A stretch of DNA of 64,000 nt from Pseudorhizobium endolithicum (GCF_902153245.2 NZ_CABFWF030000014.1:62001-126000); one strand, 5' to 3'; positions 1 through 9,199 are shown, counted from the first letter of the stretch. Notes: generated by a model not told the origin, from the sequence alone. Numbers and translations: made by a program.

Positions 1-130
1 GGCACTCCGCCTTCACGAAAACGCGCCGTCCGGCAATCTCGTCGAGGAAGGAAGAGGAGAGCAGGGGTGTTCGCCGCACCCGACCGGCCAAGCGGTCGCG
101 TGCGGCTTCTATCATCTGGATGTTCGTCAT
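1..130 (-). CDS. Serine/threonine dehydratase (PLP-dependent), N-terminal part
   Basis: Only the first 43 codons lie in the window and the gene runs off the left edge. From the ATG at 130 the translation begins MTNIQMIEAARDRLAG and continues with RRTPLLSSSFLDEIAG and VFVKAEC. This is the characteristic N-terminus of fold-type II PLP enzymes of the threonine ammonia-lyase / serine racemase group: a helix, then an RTPL..S..LD segment, then a strand before the PLP lysine, which lies outside the window. These enzymes deaminate threonine or serine, or hydroxyaspartate in some members. The start lies 40 nt downstream of the aldehyde dehydrogenase stop on the same strand, so the two are probably co-transcribed. 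The exact substrate cannot be inferred from this fragment. Confidence 0.8.
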   Translation of the reverse strand, partial: MTNIQMIEAARDRLAGRVRRTPLLSSSFLDEIAGRRVFVKAEC

Positions 131-170
131 TGGCAGACCCTGGTCAGGCGCCGATGACCGCCGCCTTTCG

Positions 171-1604
171 TCAGGGCAGCGTATAGGCAGTCTTCACCAC
201 AGTGAAGAACTCGGCGGCATATTTCCCCTGCTCGCGCGGACCGAAAGAGGATGCCTTGCGCCCGCCGAACGGAACGTGGAAATCGACGCCCGCCGTAGGC
301 AGGTTGACCATCACCATGCCGGCCTCGGAGTTGCGCTTGAAATGGGTCGCATATTTGAGGCTGGTGGTCGCAATGCCGGCCGAGAGGCCGAACGGCGTGT
401 CGTTGGCAACGGCAAGAGCCTCGTCATAGTCCTTGACGCGGATGACGCTCGCGACGGGGCCAAAGATCTCCTCGCGGGAGATCCGCATCTGGTTCGTGGC
501 TTCCGTGAACAGCGTCGGCTGCAGGTAGAAGCCGGGCGTTTCCCGTTCCAGCCGCTCGCCGCCGAAGGCAAGCTTGGCGCCTTCCTGCTTGCCGATTTCG
601 ATATAGTCCATGTCCTGCTTGAGCTGTTTCTCGTCAACGACGGGGCCGATATGGGTGCCCTGCTTCAAGGCATTGTCAACCGTCAGCGTCTTCAGCTTCT
701 CCGTGAGTGCCGCCACGAACCTGTCGTGGATGCCTTCCGTGACGATCAGGCGCGATGAGGCCGTGCAGCGTTGCCCGGTGGAGAAGAAACCCGAATTGGC
801 TGCAGCTTCGACGGCAATGTTGAGGTCGGCATCATCGAGAACCACCATCGGGTTCTTGCCGCCCATTTCGAGCTGGAACTTGCGGTTATGCTCGATGGAG
901 GCGAGTGCAACGCGCTTGCCGGTGCCAGTAGAGCCGGTGAAGGTGATACCGGCGAGGTCCGGGCTGTCGAGCATTGCCTGGCCGACGACGGAGCCGCGGC
1001 CCATGACGAGATTGAGGACGCCCTTCGGCAGGCCCGCACGATGAAGGATGTCGACGATTGCCCAGGCGCAACCCGGAACGAGATCGGCCGGCTTGAAGAC
1101 GACCGTGTTGCCGTAGCAGAGCGCCGGCGCGATCTTCCAGGCGGGGATGGCGATCGGGAAGTTCCACGGCGTGATGATGCCGATGACGCCGAGCGGCTCG
1201 CGGGTGATCTCGACGCCGATGCCGGGCCTTGCGGACGGCACCACTTCACCCGTCAGGCGAAGCGCCTCGCCGGCGAAGAAATCGAAGATCTGGGCCGCGC
1301 GGATGGTTTCGCCGATGGCTTCCGGAAGGGTCTTGCCTTCTTCGCGGGCCAGCAGCTTGCCGAGTTCTTCCTTGCGCAACAGGATCTCGTCCGCCGTCTT
1401 CTTCAGAATGGCGTGGCGTTCCAGAATGCCGGATTGCGACCATTTTGGAAATGCCGCCTTGGCAGCCACGATAGCCTGCTTCGCGTCATCGGCCGAGCCT
1501 TGGGCATAGGAGCCCACGACGTCGTTGGTGTCGGACGGGCTGATGTTGTTGGAGGCCTCGCTGCCCACCCATTCTCCGGCAATCAGGTTTTGATAGATGG
1601 TCAT
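171..1604 (-). CDS. NAD(P)-dependent aldehyde dehydrogenase, 2,5-dioxovalerate dehydrogenase-like
   Basis: A full-length ALDH-superfamily protein of 477 residues that oxidises an aldehyde to a carboxylate in the cytosol. The expected landmarks are present in order: ITPWNFPIAIPAWK, FTGSTGTGKRVA in the cofactor-binding region, LEMGGKNPMVV with the general-base glutamate, GQRCTASSR with the nucleophilic cysteine, and EIFGPVASV towards the C-terminus. The overall pattern resembles alpha-ketoglutarate semialdehyde (2,5-dioxovalerate) dehydrogenases used in sugar-acid and hydroxyproline breakdown, but succinate-semialdehyde or related substrates are possible. An AAAAGGAG ribosome-binding site precedes the ATG. 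A dehydratase gene follows on the same strand, which suggests a short catabolic operon for a hydroxy amino acid or sugar acid; that pathway assignment is inference. Confidence 0.85.
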   Translation of the reverse strand: MTIYQNLIAGEWVGSEASNNISPSDTNDVVGSYAQGSADDAKQAIVAAKAAFPKWSQSGILERHAILKKTADEILLRKEELGKLLAREEGKTLPEAIGETIRAAQIFDFFAGEALRLTGEVVPSARPGIGVEITREPLGVIGIITPWNFPIAIPAWKIAPALCYGNTVVFKPADLVPGCAWAIVDILHRAGLPKGVLNLVMGRGSVVGQAMLDSPDLAGITFTGSTGTGKRVALASIEHNRKFQLEMGGKNPMVVLDDADLNIAVEAAANSGFFSTGQRCTASSRLIVTEGIHDRFVAALTEKLKTLTVDNALKQGTHIGPVVDEKQLKQDMDYIEIGKQEGAKLAFGGERLERETPGFYLQPTLFTEATNQMRISREEIFGPVASVIRVKDYDEALAVANDTPFGLSAGIATTSLKYATHFKRNSEAGMVMVNLPTAGVDFHVPFGGRKASSFGPREQGKYAAEFFTVVKTAYTLP

Positions 1605-1673
1605 CGTCAGCTCCTTTTGTTCGTCGGTCGGGTGCTGCCTTACGACGTCGAGCCGTCACGTTCAATAGTATGA

Positions 1674-2516
1674 CTAAATGTTTTGAGACACGGCATCTTC
1701 GCCCGCTGCTTCCGCCTGAAGACGAATACGGGCCTTGATGGGCAGGTGATCCGAAGCAAGGCGGGCGAGCGGAGTATCATGCGCCATGACAGGCCCCAAA
1801 ATCTCCGGCCGGTTCGCCATGATGCGGTCCAGGGCCAGGACGGGCAGCCGTGACGGGAAGCTTGGCACCGCCGGCGGCAATCCGAAAACTGAGGCTAAGG
1901 TGTTCAGGGAAGATCGGTCCCCCAGCCGCCACTCGTTCAGGTCTCCCATCAGGATCGTCGGCTGCTCCTCTCGGGAGCTCAGGAGGTCGATGATCATCCG
2001 CGTCTGCTGGTGGCGCGACCGATGCAGAAGGCCCAGATGGGCAGCGATCACCCTGAGCGCCGTACCGCCTTTGACTTCGAGTTCCGTGATGAGTGCGCCG
2101 CGCGGCTCCAGCCCCGGCAGCCTGATCTGATGGACATCGCGCACCAGGCCTTCCCGAAAGAAGATGACGTTGCCGTGCCATCCGTGTGCCTTCGAGGCGC
2201 TCGACATCGGCACGGGGAGCAGGCCCGTCTCCCGCTCCAGCCAGTCTAGGTCCAGTAAGCCGCGCCTTTCCCCGAACCGGGTATCGGCCTCCTGGAGGGC
2301 GATGACATCGGCGCCGATCTCCTTGATGACCTCCTTTATGCGGTAAGGGTCGAACTTTCCGTCGACGCCGACGCATTTGTGGACGTTGTAGGAGGCAATG
2401 AGCACGCCGTCGCTTTCGTCCGGCGCGGCCGGTCCCGACGGTGACCCTCTTCGTCCCTTCCGATTCCGGATGGAGGCGAGAATGTTGGTGGGAAGTGTTT
2501 CGCGTTTCGTCCGCAT
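1674..2516 (-). CDS. Endonuclease/exonuclease/phosphatase (EEP) family protein
   Basis: A 280-residue EEP-fold metal-dependent hydrolase. Visible family motifs are IASYNVHKC at the start of the domain, IALQEAD (metal-binding Glu), the AAHLGL histidine segment, LMGDLNEW (Asp and Asn of the active site) and the C-terminal SDHLPIKARI (Asp-His pair). Residues 1 to about 35 are basic, low-complexity and lie outside the domain, so a later start is possible, although a GAGG motif sits just ahead of this ATG. It follows the cardiolipin synthase gene on the same strand with a 57-nt gap. That pairing suggests a membrane-lipid or phosphodiester role, but substrates of this family range from DNA to sphingomyelin and inositol phosphates, and nothing here decides between them. 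Confidence 0.85.
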   Translation of the reverse strand: MRTKRETLPTNILASIRNRKGRRGSPSGPAAPDESDGVLIASYNVHKCVGVDGKFDPYRIKEVIKEIGADVIALQEADTRFGERRGLLDLDWLERETGLLPVPMSSASKAHGWHGNVIFFREGLVRDVHQIRLPGLEPRGALITELEVKGGTALRVIAAHLGLLHRSRHQQTRMIIDLLSSREEQPTILMGDLNEWRLGDRSSLNTLASVFGLPPAVPSFPSRLPVLALDRIMANRPEILGPVMAHDTPLARLASDHLPIKARIRLQAEAAGEDAVSQNI

Positions 2517-2573
2517 GATCCTCTGTGCGGTATGCCCGTCAACATCGACCCATCGAATATATCCGACGGGAAT

Positions 2574-4034
2574 TCACAAGTAAGGCGATCCCAGCCAGAG
2601 GATGCGATCGAGGAGGCGGGCGGCAAAGGGCCTGTTCCTCAGGCTTTCCAGCGTCACCTGCCTCGCAGAGGAAATCGTGATGTCGATCCTTCGTTCCAAG
2701 CCCTGTGCAAAAGAAACATCCATCACCTCCAGGTCGACCTCGAAATTGAGACGTAGCGAACGGGGGTCCAGGTTGGAGGAGCCGACGAAGGCCCAACGCC
2801 CGTCGATCACCAGGAGCTTCGAATGGTCGAAGGGGCCGGAGGCCCGCCAGATCCGGCAGTAGTTCTTGAGCAACTGATCGAATTGGCCCGTCATTGCGCG
2901 ATCGACCAGTGTCAGATTATTGCTTTGGGGAACCACGATGTCCACTTCCACGCCGCGCCGCGCCGCGGTGATGAGGGCGGTAATCAGTTCTCTATCAGGG
3001 AGGAAGTAGGGGGAGACGATGCGGATCGTCCGGCGCGCGACGGAGAAGCCGCCCATCAGCATCTTGTGATTGGTTTCGACACTGCGGTCGGGGCCTGATG
3101 ATACGGCCCGGATCGCGACGGGCGAGCCCGGATCCGTCGCGGGCGGCAGGATCTGCCAGGTTTCGCCGTCCAGATCTTCGCCGGTCGCGAAACGCCAGTC
3201 TGCGGCCGCAACGGCGAAGAGATCCGCCACGACCGGTCCGCTGACTTGGAAATGCGTGTCGCCGGAACAGGCATCGCCATGGAACTGGCCGGAAAATCCT
3301 TCCCGGATGTTCATACCGCCCGTAAAGGCGACGGCTCCGTCGACGACCATGATTTTCCGGTGCGTCCTGAGGTTTGCATAGGGCAGACGCAGACCCATGA
3401 TGACATTGCCGTTGAACACATCGACGGTTACGCCGCCGTCGCGCAGCATCCCGAGTACGCTCGGTACCGAATACCGCGCACCGACAGCATCGATCAGTAC
3501 CCGCACCACAACCCCGCGCTTGACCGCAGCGATCAATGCTTCGGCAAAGCGGCACCCGATCCGGTCACGGTCGAAGATGTAGGTCTCCAGCAGGATCGAT
3601 CGCCTGGCACCATCGATCGCTCTGAGCATCGCGCGGTAGGCATCGTCGCCGGTCGTGAGCATTCCGATCGTGTTGCCGGTGGTAAGCGTATGGCTGGTCA
3701 CCCGGTCGCCGAGCGTCTTCATCGCGGCAAAGCGGCCGCCGAAACGTTCCGCCACCAGTTCGTCGGTCGCGTCGTAGCTGTCGAAGTGCTCGCGCACATG
3801 CCCCTGGAGCAGGAACCGGCGGTCTGCGATGGCGCTCCGCCGGATCCGGTTGATCCCCGCAATGAAGTAGAGCAGTGCACCTATGATCGGCGAAAGGATG
3901 ATGATGCCGACCCAGCCGATGGCCGATCGCACCTCTTCCTTCGTCATCGCCGCATGGATGGCTGCCGTCGCCCCCAGGAGGAGCGAGAGCAGGAACAGGA
4001 CGTGAGGCCAGTACGGCTCGATGAAGGTCAGCAT
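2574..4034 (-). CDS. cls: Cardiolipin synthase-type phospholipase D protein
   Basis: A 486-residue membrane enzyme that would condense two phosphatidylglycerol molecules, or PG with PE, into cardiolipin at the inner membrane. It starts with two hydrophobic segments (about residues 10-28 and 40-60, the second reading WVGIIILSPIIGALLYF), as in ClsA. Two HKD motifs follow: HRKIMVVDGAVAFTGGMN near residue 225 and HSKLLVIDGRWAFVGSSN near residue 405, the two halves of the PLD active site. The reading frame is open 12 codons further upstream, but the ATG at 4034 puts MLTFIEPYWP directly before the first membrane segment and is the more natural start. The EEP hydrolase gene follows on the same strand. 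Confidence 0.88.
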   Translation of the reverse strand: MLTFIEPYWPHVLFLLSLLLGATAAIHAAMTKEEVRSAIGWVGIIILSPIIGALLYFIAGINRIRRSAIADRRFLLQGHVREHFDSYDATDELVAERFGGRFAAMKTLGDRVTSHTLTTGNTIGMLTTGDDAYRAMLRAIDGARRSILLETYIFDRDRIGCRFAEALIAAVKRGVVVRVLIDAVGARYSVPSVLGMLRDGGVTVDVFNGNVIMGLRLPYANLRTHRKIMVVDGAVAFTGGMNIREGFSGQFHGDACSGDTHFQVSGPVVADLFAVAAADWRFATGEDLDGETWQILPPATDPGSPVAIRAVSSGPDRSVETNHKMLMGGFSVARRTIRIVSPYFLPDRELITALITAARRGVEVDIVVPQSNNLTLVDRAMTGQFDQLLKNYCRIWRASGPFDHSKLLVIDGRWAFVGSSNLDPRSLRLNFEVDLEVMDVSFAQGLERRIDITISSARQVTLESLRNRPFAARLLDRILWLGSPYL

Positions 4035-4103
4035 GGGGCGAAGATATAGGCCGGCCGCTGCGGGCCGCAATCAGCGACGGCGCGCCAACGCCGGCCCGTA
4101 CTG

Positions 4104-5492
4104 TCAGGCAGGTTCGATCTCCTTGGCGAAGGCGTCCAGCGACGCCTCGAACGTGTCGAAGATCGTGTTGATCTGCCGTTCGTCGACGATCAGCGGCGGG
4201 CAGAGCGCGATGCTGTCGCCGATCGCCCGCCCGATTACTCCCTTGTCCAGCATGAGGGCTGCGAATTTCGGGCCCAACTGGCCGGCCGCGAAACCGTCGC
4301 GAGGCTTGAGTTCCAGCGCGCCAATGAGGCCAATACCGCGCGCCTCAATGGCGAGTGGATGACTTTCGAGCGCTTTCAGTCGCTTCATGAAAAGCGGACT
4401 CAGCGCCCGGACATTGCCGACGAGGTCGCGTTCTTCGATGATCGCGAGATTCTCCAGCGCCACGGCCGCCGCAACCGGATGGCCGCTTGCCGTGAAGCCG
4501 TGGCCGAACGTGCCGATCTTTGCCGACTCATCGGCAAGCGGCCCGTAGACGCGGTCGTTGATCAGCAGGGCGGAAATGGGCTGGTACGAGGAAGAGAGCT
4601 GCTTCGATACCGTAATGATGTCGGGCTGCAGCCCGAAGGTGGTGGTGCCGAACATTTCGCCGGTCCGCCCGAAGCCGCAGATCACCTCGTCCGCAATCAG
4701 CAGGATATCGTACTTCCTGAGAACGTCTTGGATCGCTTCCCAATAACCCGCGGGCGGGACGATGACGCCGCCGGCCCCCATCACGGGCTCGCCGATGAAG
4801 GCAGCCACGGTTTCCGGGCCTTCCTGCAGGATGAGGTTTTCGAGGTCCTTCGCGCACCGTGTCACGAAGGCCTGTTCCGTCTCGCCTTCCTCGGCAAAGA
4901 CTCGATAGTGCGGGCAGGTCGTGTGCAGGACGTTGGAGAGCGGCAGGTCGAAGGAGCGATGGTTGTTCGGCAGTCCCGTCAGGCTGGCGCTGGCGATCGT
5001 CACGCCGTGATAACCTTTGACGCGCGAGATGATCTTCTTCTTCTCGGGCTTGCCGAGGGCATTCGAACGGTACCAGACCATCTTCATTGCCGTGTCGTTC
5101 GCTTCCGAACCCGAGTTGGTGAAGTACACCTTCGACATCGGCACGGGCGCCATCCGGACCAGCTTCTCGGCCAGATCGACGGATGGGCCATGTGTGCGTC
5201 CGGTGAAGGTGTGATAATAGGGCAGCGCGGACATCTGCCGCACGGCAGCATCAATCAGCCGCTTCTCCCCGAACCCAACGGCGACGCTCCACAGCCCGGA
5301 CATCGCCTCGATGTAGCGCTTGCCGTTGTTGTCATAGACATACACGCCTTCGCCCCGGTCGATGACAAGGGCGCCGTCACGCTCCAGCGCCCGCGCATTG
5401 GTATAGGAGTGCAGCTGGTAGGCCTGGTCGCGGGCTTCTACGGAATTGGGCTGAACGGTCACGGTCGTCTCCTGGATGAAATCGATGCGCAA
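4104..5492 (-). CDS. Class III pyridoxal-phosphate aminotransferase (omega-amino acid type)
   Basis: A 462-residue fold-type I aminotransferase of subgroup III, transferring an amino group from an amine or omega-amino acid to pyruvate or 2-oxoglutarate. Visible motifs include the substrate region GLWSVAVGFGEKRL, the phosphate-binding YFTNSGSEANDTAMKM, the aspartate in LLIADEVICGFGRTG that contacts the pyridine nitrogen, and the Schiff-base lysine in ITVSKQLSSSY. TFGHGFTASGHPVAAA follows. Such proteins are often called aspartate aminotransferase family, beta-alanine-pyruvate or putrescine-pyruvate aminotransferase; the substrate is not decidable here. The start could be some ten codons later, because alignable sequence begins near VQPNSVEARDQAYQ. 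It lies downstream of an M20 amidohydrolase on the same strand (53-nt gap), so amide hydrolysis followed by transamination is a plausible inference. Confidence 0.85.
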   Translation of the reverse strand: MRIDFIQETTVTVQPNSVEARDQAYQLHSYTNARALERDGALVIDRGEGVYVYDNNGKRYIEAMSGLWSVAVGFGEKRLIDAAVRQMSALPYYHTFTGRTHGPSVDLAEKLVRMAPVPMSKVYFTNSGSEANDTAMKMVWYRSNALGKPEKKKIISRVKGYHGVTIASASLTGLPNNHRSFDLPLSNVLHTTCPHYRVFAEEGETEQAFVTRCAKDLENLILQEGPETVAAFIGEPVMGAGGVIVPPAGYWEAIQDVLRKYDILLIADEVICGFGRTGEMFGTTTFGLQPDIITVSKQLSSSYQPISALLINDRVYGPLADESAKIGTFGHGFTASGHPVAAAVALENLAIIEERDLVGNVRALSPLFMKRLKALESHPLAIEARGIGLIGALELKPRDGFAAGQLGPKFAALMLDKGVIGRAIGDSIALCPPLIVDERQINTIFDTFEASLDAFAKEIEPA

Positions 5493-5545
5493 GTCTTAGC
5501 GCGAAGCCTGCCCGTCGTCAGCAATCGAAAGCGGCACCAAATGTC

Positions 5546-6985
5546 TCAGGCCCTATTCACGGTCATGGCGGCAACGGGCGGCTCCGCGCCGTCCGGAATG
5601 GGGCTGAGATACCGCTGCCCTTTGCGCCGCCGGTTCAGGTCCGCCCGGGCCGCCTCCCGCAGCTCCGCACTCTCCATTGCTGCCACGCCGGTCGCGGCCA
5701 TCACCTTGGCGGTCGCCACCATTCCCTTGTGCGCCAGCGGACTCTTGCCCTGCGCCACCACCTGCCACGTGTGAAGCTGCGTCCCGACCGCAAGCGTCGG
5801 TCCATAGGCCTGCACGGTAGGCACGACCCAGCTGACGTCGCCCACATCCGTCGAGCCGCCCATTTGCCGGACTTCATTGTGCGGCGGCAGGATGAAATCG
5901 GCGAGCGGGATGTCGCGCTGCTCCAGCCGTTCCTGATACCAGCTGGCGGCAATGTCATCAGCCGTCAGCGTTGCACGGATCTCCTCTGCGAAGGCGATAT
6001 CAGCGGCATCGAAATCGGGCGGGCCCAGGCTCTCCCAGATGCCCTGCATGGCATCCATCAGCGGGGTGTTGACGATGACGTTCGAGACGCCGGCGAGGAT
6101 GGTGCTTTTCATCCTCGTTTCCGTCATCAGCGCGGCACCCTCGGCGACCTTCCTGACCCTTTCGAGAAGCGCCAGGAGGCCTCCGAGCTCCGTTGCCCGC
6201 ACGACATAGCGCACCTTGGCGTAGGCCTGGACCACATTCGGCGAGATGCCGCCAGCGTCCAGGATGGCGTAGTGGATGCGATAGTCGGACGGCATGTGTT
6301 CACGCATATAGTTGACGCCGACATTCATCAGTTCCACCGCATCAAGGGCGCTGCGCCCGAGCTCCGGCACGGCGGCGGCGTGGGCAGCCCGGCCGAAGAA
6401 CTCGAAATCGATCCGGCAGTTGGCAAGCGACGTCTCCCGCTGAACGCCCGCGAAGTTGCTGGGATGCCAGCTGATTGCGATATCGACGTCATCGAAGGCA
6501 CCGGATCGCACCATGAAGGCCTTTGCGGCGCCACCTTCCTCAGCCGGACACCCGTAATAGCGCACGCGACCGGGGGTGCCGGTCTGGGCCAGCCAGTCCT
6601 TCAGCGCCGTGGCAGCAAGAAGGGAAGCCGAGCCGAGCAGATTGTGACCGCAGCCATGGCCGTTGGCGCCGGGCATGACGGGATCGTGATGGGTGACACC
6701 CGCCTTTTGGCTGAGGCCGGCGAGCGCGTCGTATTCGCCGAGAAAAGCAACAACCGGGCCGCCTTCTCCCGCTTCGCCAATCAAAGCCGTCGGGATGCCG
6801 GCAACGTTCTCGCTGATCCTGAATCCCTGCTCCTCAAGCACCGCACGATGCGCCGCAGCCGACTCCGCCTCCATGTAGCAGGTCTCCGGCGTCGCCCATA
6901 CGCGGTCGCTGAGGTGGAGGAAGGGTTGCTTCCTTTCCTCCACCATGTCCCAGATCATCGGATGATTTGGCTTCATTTCCGTCAT
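5546..6985 (-). CDS. M20-family amidohydrolase, AbgB-like (aminobenzoyl-glutamate/peptide hydrolase)
   Basis: A 479-residue metal-dependent amidohydrolase of the M20D group, closest in architecture to AbgB, the p-aminobenzoyl-glutamate hydrolase subunit B. It shows the metal-binding GHGCGHNLLG, the GCPAEEGGAAK segment with the catalytic glutamate pair, the dimerisation-domain segment FFGRAAHAAAVPE, and STDVGDVSW near the end. The frame extends upstream to a GTG at 7039 and an ATG at 7006, but the ATG at 6985 has a GAGG motif about 9 nt ahead and leads straight into MTEMKPNHPMIWDMVEER, so I chose it; 6976 is an alternative. It is transcribed away from the dipeptide ABC transporter operon and shares its upstream region. 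This suggests that an imported peptide or N-acyl amino acid is hydrolysed by this enzyme. Confidence 0.85.
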   Translation of the reverse strand: MTEMKPNHPMIWDMVEERKQPFLHLSDRVWATPETCYMEAESAAAHRAVLEEQGFRISENVAGIPTALIGEAGEGGPVVAFLGEYDALAGLSQKAGVTHHDPVMPGANGHGCGHNLLGSASLLAATALKDWLAQTGTPGRVRYYGCPAEEGGAAKAFMVRSGAFDDVDIAISWHPSNFAGVQRETSLANCRIDFEFFGRAAHAAAVPELGRSALDAVELMNVGVNYMREHMPSDYRIHYAILDAGGISPNVVQAYAKVRYVVRATELGGLLALLERVRKVAEGAALMTETRMKSTILAGVSNVIVNTPLMDAMQGIWESLGPPDFDAADIAFAEEIRATLTADDIAASWYQERLEQRDIPLADFILPPHNEVRQMGGSTDVGDVSWVVPTVQAYGPTLAVGTQLHTWQVVAQGKSPLAHKGMVATAKVMAATGVAAMESAELREAARADLNRRRKGQRYLSPIPDGAEPPVAAMTVNRA

Positions 6986-7451
6986 TCGCCGTTGCCTCTG
7001 CTCCATTGTCAACGGGCACGGACGGTACCGGTATTCCACGCCGGCCGCAAACCGAGCCGATCATTCGATCCGCATCTCCACGAAGTTTTCTCGAAGTTCA
7101 AAGCATCTCGACAAGCACGTCGTATTCGTTATGCTCCCGCGCCACGGTCCGGCCGCAATTTTCCAAGGTTGCGGCTAAAACGGGCAAAAACCTTGCGTAT
7201 TGTCGGCAGATCGAGGCAGACCGTTCCTCCTTTCGTGCCGATATGGCAAGAAAGCTCGTACGGGACGTGCAAAACGGGAGGCGGACTGAATATTCGGCCG
7301 CATCCGAAGGGGTTAAGCTTGATCGTCGAGGAGGAGAAACCGCCTCGACAGGAGGTGAAACAAAAAAGACTGACGGATGCGCCATAGCGCATCATCACCA
7401 CGTAGCAATCGGGTCCGGCCGGGGCCGGCCACAAGAACTGGGAGAATGCCC
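6986..7451. promoter_or_regulatory. Divergent upstream region of the amidohydrolase and dpp operons
   Basis: About 465 nt without a convincing gene separates the divergent amidohydrolase and dppA starts. Two short hairpins can be read in the dppA-proximal half: GTCGAGG (7325-7331) with CCTCGAC (7343-7349), and TGCGC-CATA-GCGCA (7378-7391). A GGCC-rich palindromic stretch lies near 7420-7432, and a GGGAG ribosome-binding site precedes the dppA ATG. Both promoters are presumably here; I could not single out convincing -35/-10 pairs. Short ORFs in this stretch have no RBS and no recognisable composition. Confidence 0.5.
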
Positions 7452-9047
7452 ATGAAGCACAAGATCACACTTGCCGCAGCGCTGCTGTCGGCGACCTTCT
7501 TCGCCAGCGCTGCCAGCGCCAAGACCTTCGTCTACTGCTCCGAAGGGTCGCCGGAAGGCTTCGACCCCGGCATGTACACTGCTGGCACGACCTTCGACGC
7601 CTCCGCTCATCCGATCTACAGCCGCCTGATGGAATTCAAGCCGGGCACGACGCAGGCAGAAGCCGGTCTCGCCGAGAGCTATGAAGTGAACGAAGACGGC
7701 ACCGTCTACACCTTCAAGCTGCGTCCGGGCGTCAAGTTCCACACCACGGATTTCTTCACTCCGAGCCGCGACCTGAACGCGGACGACGTCGTGTTCTCGC
7801 TCGAGCGTCAGCTCAAGGCCGATCATCCGTGGAACCAATATGTCGCCGGCACGTCGTGGGAATATGCCGCAGGCATGGGCTTCCCAGAACTGATCAAGAC
7901 GATCGAGAAGGTTGACGATCTGACCGTCAAGATCACGCTCAACCGGCCGGAAGCGCCGTTCCTCGCCAACCTGGCAATGCCGTTCGCTTCGATCGTCTCC
8001 AAGGAATATGCTGACAAGCTCGAAGCCGACGGCAAGAAGGAGCAGCTGAACCAGATGCCGGTCGGCACCGGCCCGTTCTCCTTCGTCGGTTACCAGCAGG
8101 ATGCAGTCATCCGCTACAAGAAGAACGCCGACTACTGGGGCGGCGCCCCGAAGATCGACGACCTGGTCTTCGCCATCACCACCGATGCCGCCGTCCGCTA
8201 CCAGAAGCTGAAGGCCGGCGAATGCCACCTGATGCCGTTCCCGAACGCCGCCGACGTGGAGTCGATGAAGGCCGACGAGAACCTCACGGTTCTCGAGCAG
8301 GAAGGCCTCAACGTCGCCTACCTCGCATACAACACGACGCAGGCTCCGTTCGACAAGGTCGAGGTTCGCAAGGCGCTGAACAAGGCGATCAACAAGCCGG
8401 CGATCGTCGATGCCGTCTTCCAGGGCATGGCCACCCCGGCCAAGAACCCGATCCCGCCGACCATGTGGTCCTACAACAATGCTGTCGAGGACGATGCCTA
8501 CGATCTCGATGCAGCCAAGAAGATGCTGGAAGAAGCCGGGGTCCAGAACCTCTCCATGAAGATCTGGGCAATGCCCGTTTCTCGTCCCTACATGCTGAAC
8601 GCACGTCGCGCCGCCGAAATCATCCAGGATGACTTCGCGAAGATCGGCGTCAACGTCGAGATCGTCTCCTACGAGTGGGCCGAGTATCTCGACCGCTCCA
8701 AGGCGAAGGACCGCGACGGTGCCGTCATCCTCGGCTGGACCGGCGACAACGGCGACCCGGACAACTTCCTCGACACGCTGCTGGGCTGCAACGCCGTCGG
8801 CGGCAACAACCGCGCCCAGTGGTGCAACGAGGAGTTCGATGCGCTGGTGAAGAAGGCGAAGGTCACTTCCGACCAGGCCGAGCGCACCAGGCTCTACGAA
8901 GAGGCGCAGGTCGTCTTCAAGCGCGAAGCTCCGTGGGCGACGCTCGACCATTCGCTGTCGATCGTCCCGATGCGGAAGGAAGTCTCCGGCTTCGTCCAGA
9001 GCCCGCTTGGTGATTTCACCTTCGAAAACGTCGATATTGCCGAGTAA
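7452..9047 (+). CDS. dppA: Dipeptide ABC transporter, periplasmic substrate-binding protein
   Basis: A 531-residue SBP of the peptide/nickel family (SBP_bac_5). It captures di- or oligopeptides in the periplasm and delivers them to the DppBC permease. The ATG at 7452 has GGGAG just upstream and begins a clear signal peptide (MKHKITLAAALLSATFFASA with cleavage after ASAASA). The mature part has the family pattern: CSEGSPEGFDPGMYT, then AESYEVNEDGTVYTFKLRPG, and later GTGPFSFVGYQQ. DppA-type residues such as the GWTGDNGDPDNF segment near the C-terminus favour dipeptides (or haem/ALA as in E. coli DppA) over long oligopeptides. It is the first gene of dppABCDF and is separated from dppB by a strong hairpin. 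Confidence 0.92.
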   Translation: MKHKITLAAALLSATFFASAASAKTFVYCSEGSPEGFDPGMYTAGTTFDASAHPIYSRLMEFKPGTTQAEAGLAESYEVNEDGTVYTFKLRPGVKFHTTDFFTPSRDLNADDVVFSLERQLKADHPWNQYVAGTSWEYAAGMGFPELIKTIEKVDDLTVKITLNRPEAPFLANLAMPFASIVSKEYADKLEADGKKEQLNQMPVGTGPFSFVGYQQDAVIRYKKNADYWGGAPKIDDLVFAITTDAAVRYQKLKAGECHLMPFPNAADVESMKADENLTVLEQEGLNVAYLAYNTTQAPFDKVEVRKALNKAINKPAIVDAVFQGMATPAKNPIPPTMWSYNNAVEDDAYDLDAAKKMLEEAGVQNLSMKIWAMPVSRPYMLNARRAAEIIQDDFAKIGVNVEIVSYEWAEYLDRSKAKDRDGAVILGWTGDNGDPDNFLDTLLGCNAVGGNNRAQWCNEEFDALVKKAKVTSDQAERTRLYEEAQVVFKREAPWATLDHSLSIVPMRKEVSGFVQSPLGDFTFENVDIAE

Positions 9048-9065
9048 TCGCCTCTAAAATGACGA

Positions 9066-9102
9066 AATTGCCGCGGGGCGCGTTGCGTTTCCCGCGGCAA
9101 TT
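9066..9102 (+). terminator. Strong intercistronic hairpin after dppA
   Basis: A perfect 12-bp stem, AATTGCCGCGGG (9066-9077) with CCCGCGGCAATT (9091-9102), has a 13-nt loop and no T-run. It starts 18 nt after the dppA stop and lies inside the operon. That is the usual position of an mRNA-stabilising or partly terminating structure that raises binding-protein over permease expression in ABC operons. Confidence 0.7.
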
Positions 9103-9125
9103 GCTTTATGAGCGCCTCAAAAAAA

Positions 9126-9143
9126 TGAAGTGAAACCACTTCA
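9126..9143 (+). other. Second small hairpin upstream of dppB
   Basis: TGAAGTG-AAAC-CACTTCA forms a 7-bp stem with a 4-nt loop. GCGC tetranucleotides flank it on both sides (9112-9115 and 9145-9148) and could extend the structure. It lies between the larger post-dppA hairpin and dppB and may shape the dppB leader. Confidence 0.45.
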
Positions 9144-9199
9144 AGCGCCGCGAGCGGGGTCCGATGCCTGCCGCGGTTCAAGACACAGAAGGTTTCCTA

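Noticed and set aside
7040-7451. Small ORFs between the amidohydrolase and dppA
   Set aside because: They overlap on both strands, lack ribosome-binding sites and encode no recognisable segment; the region is better read as a divergent promoter.
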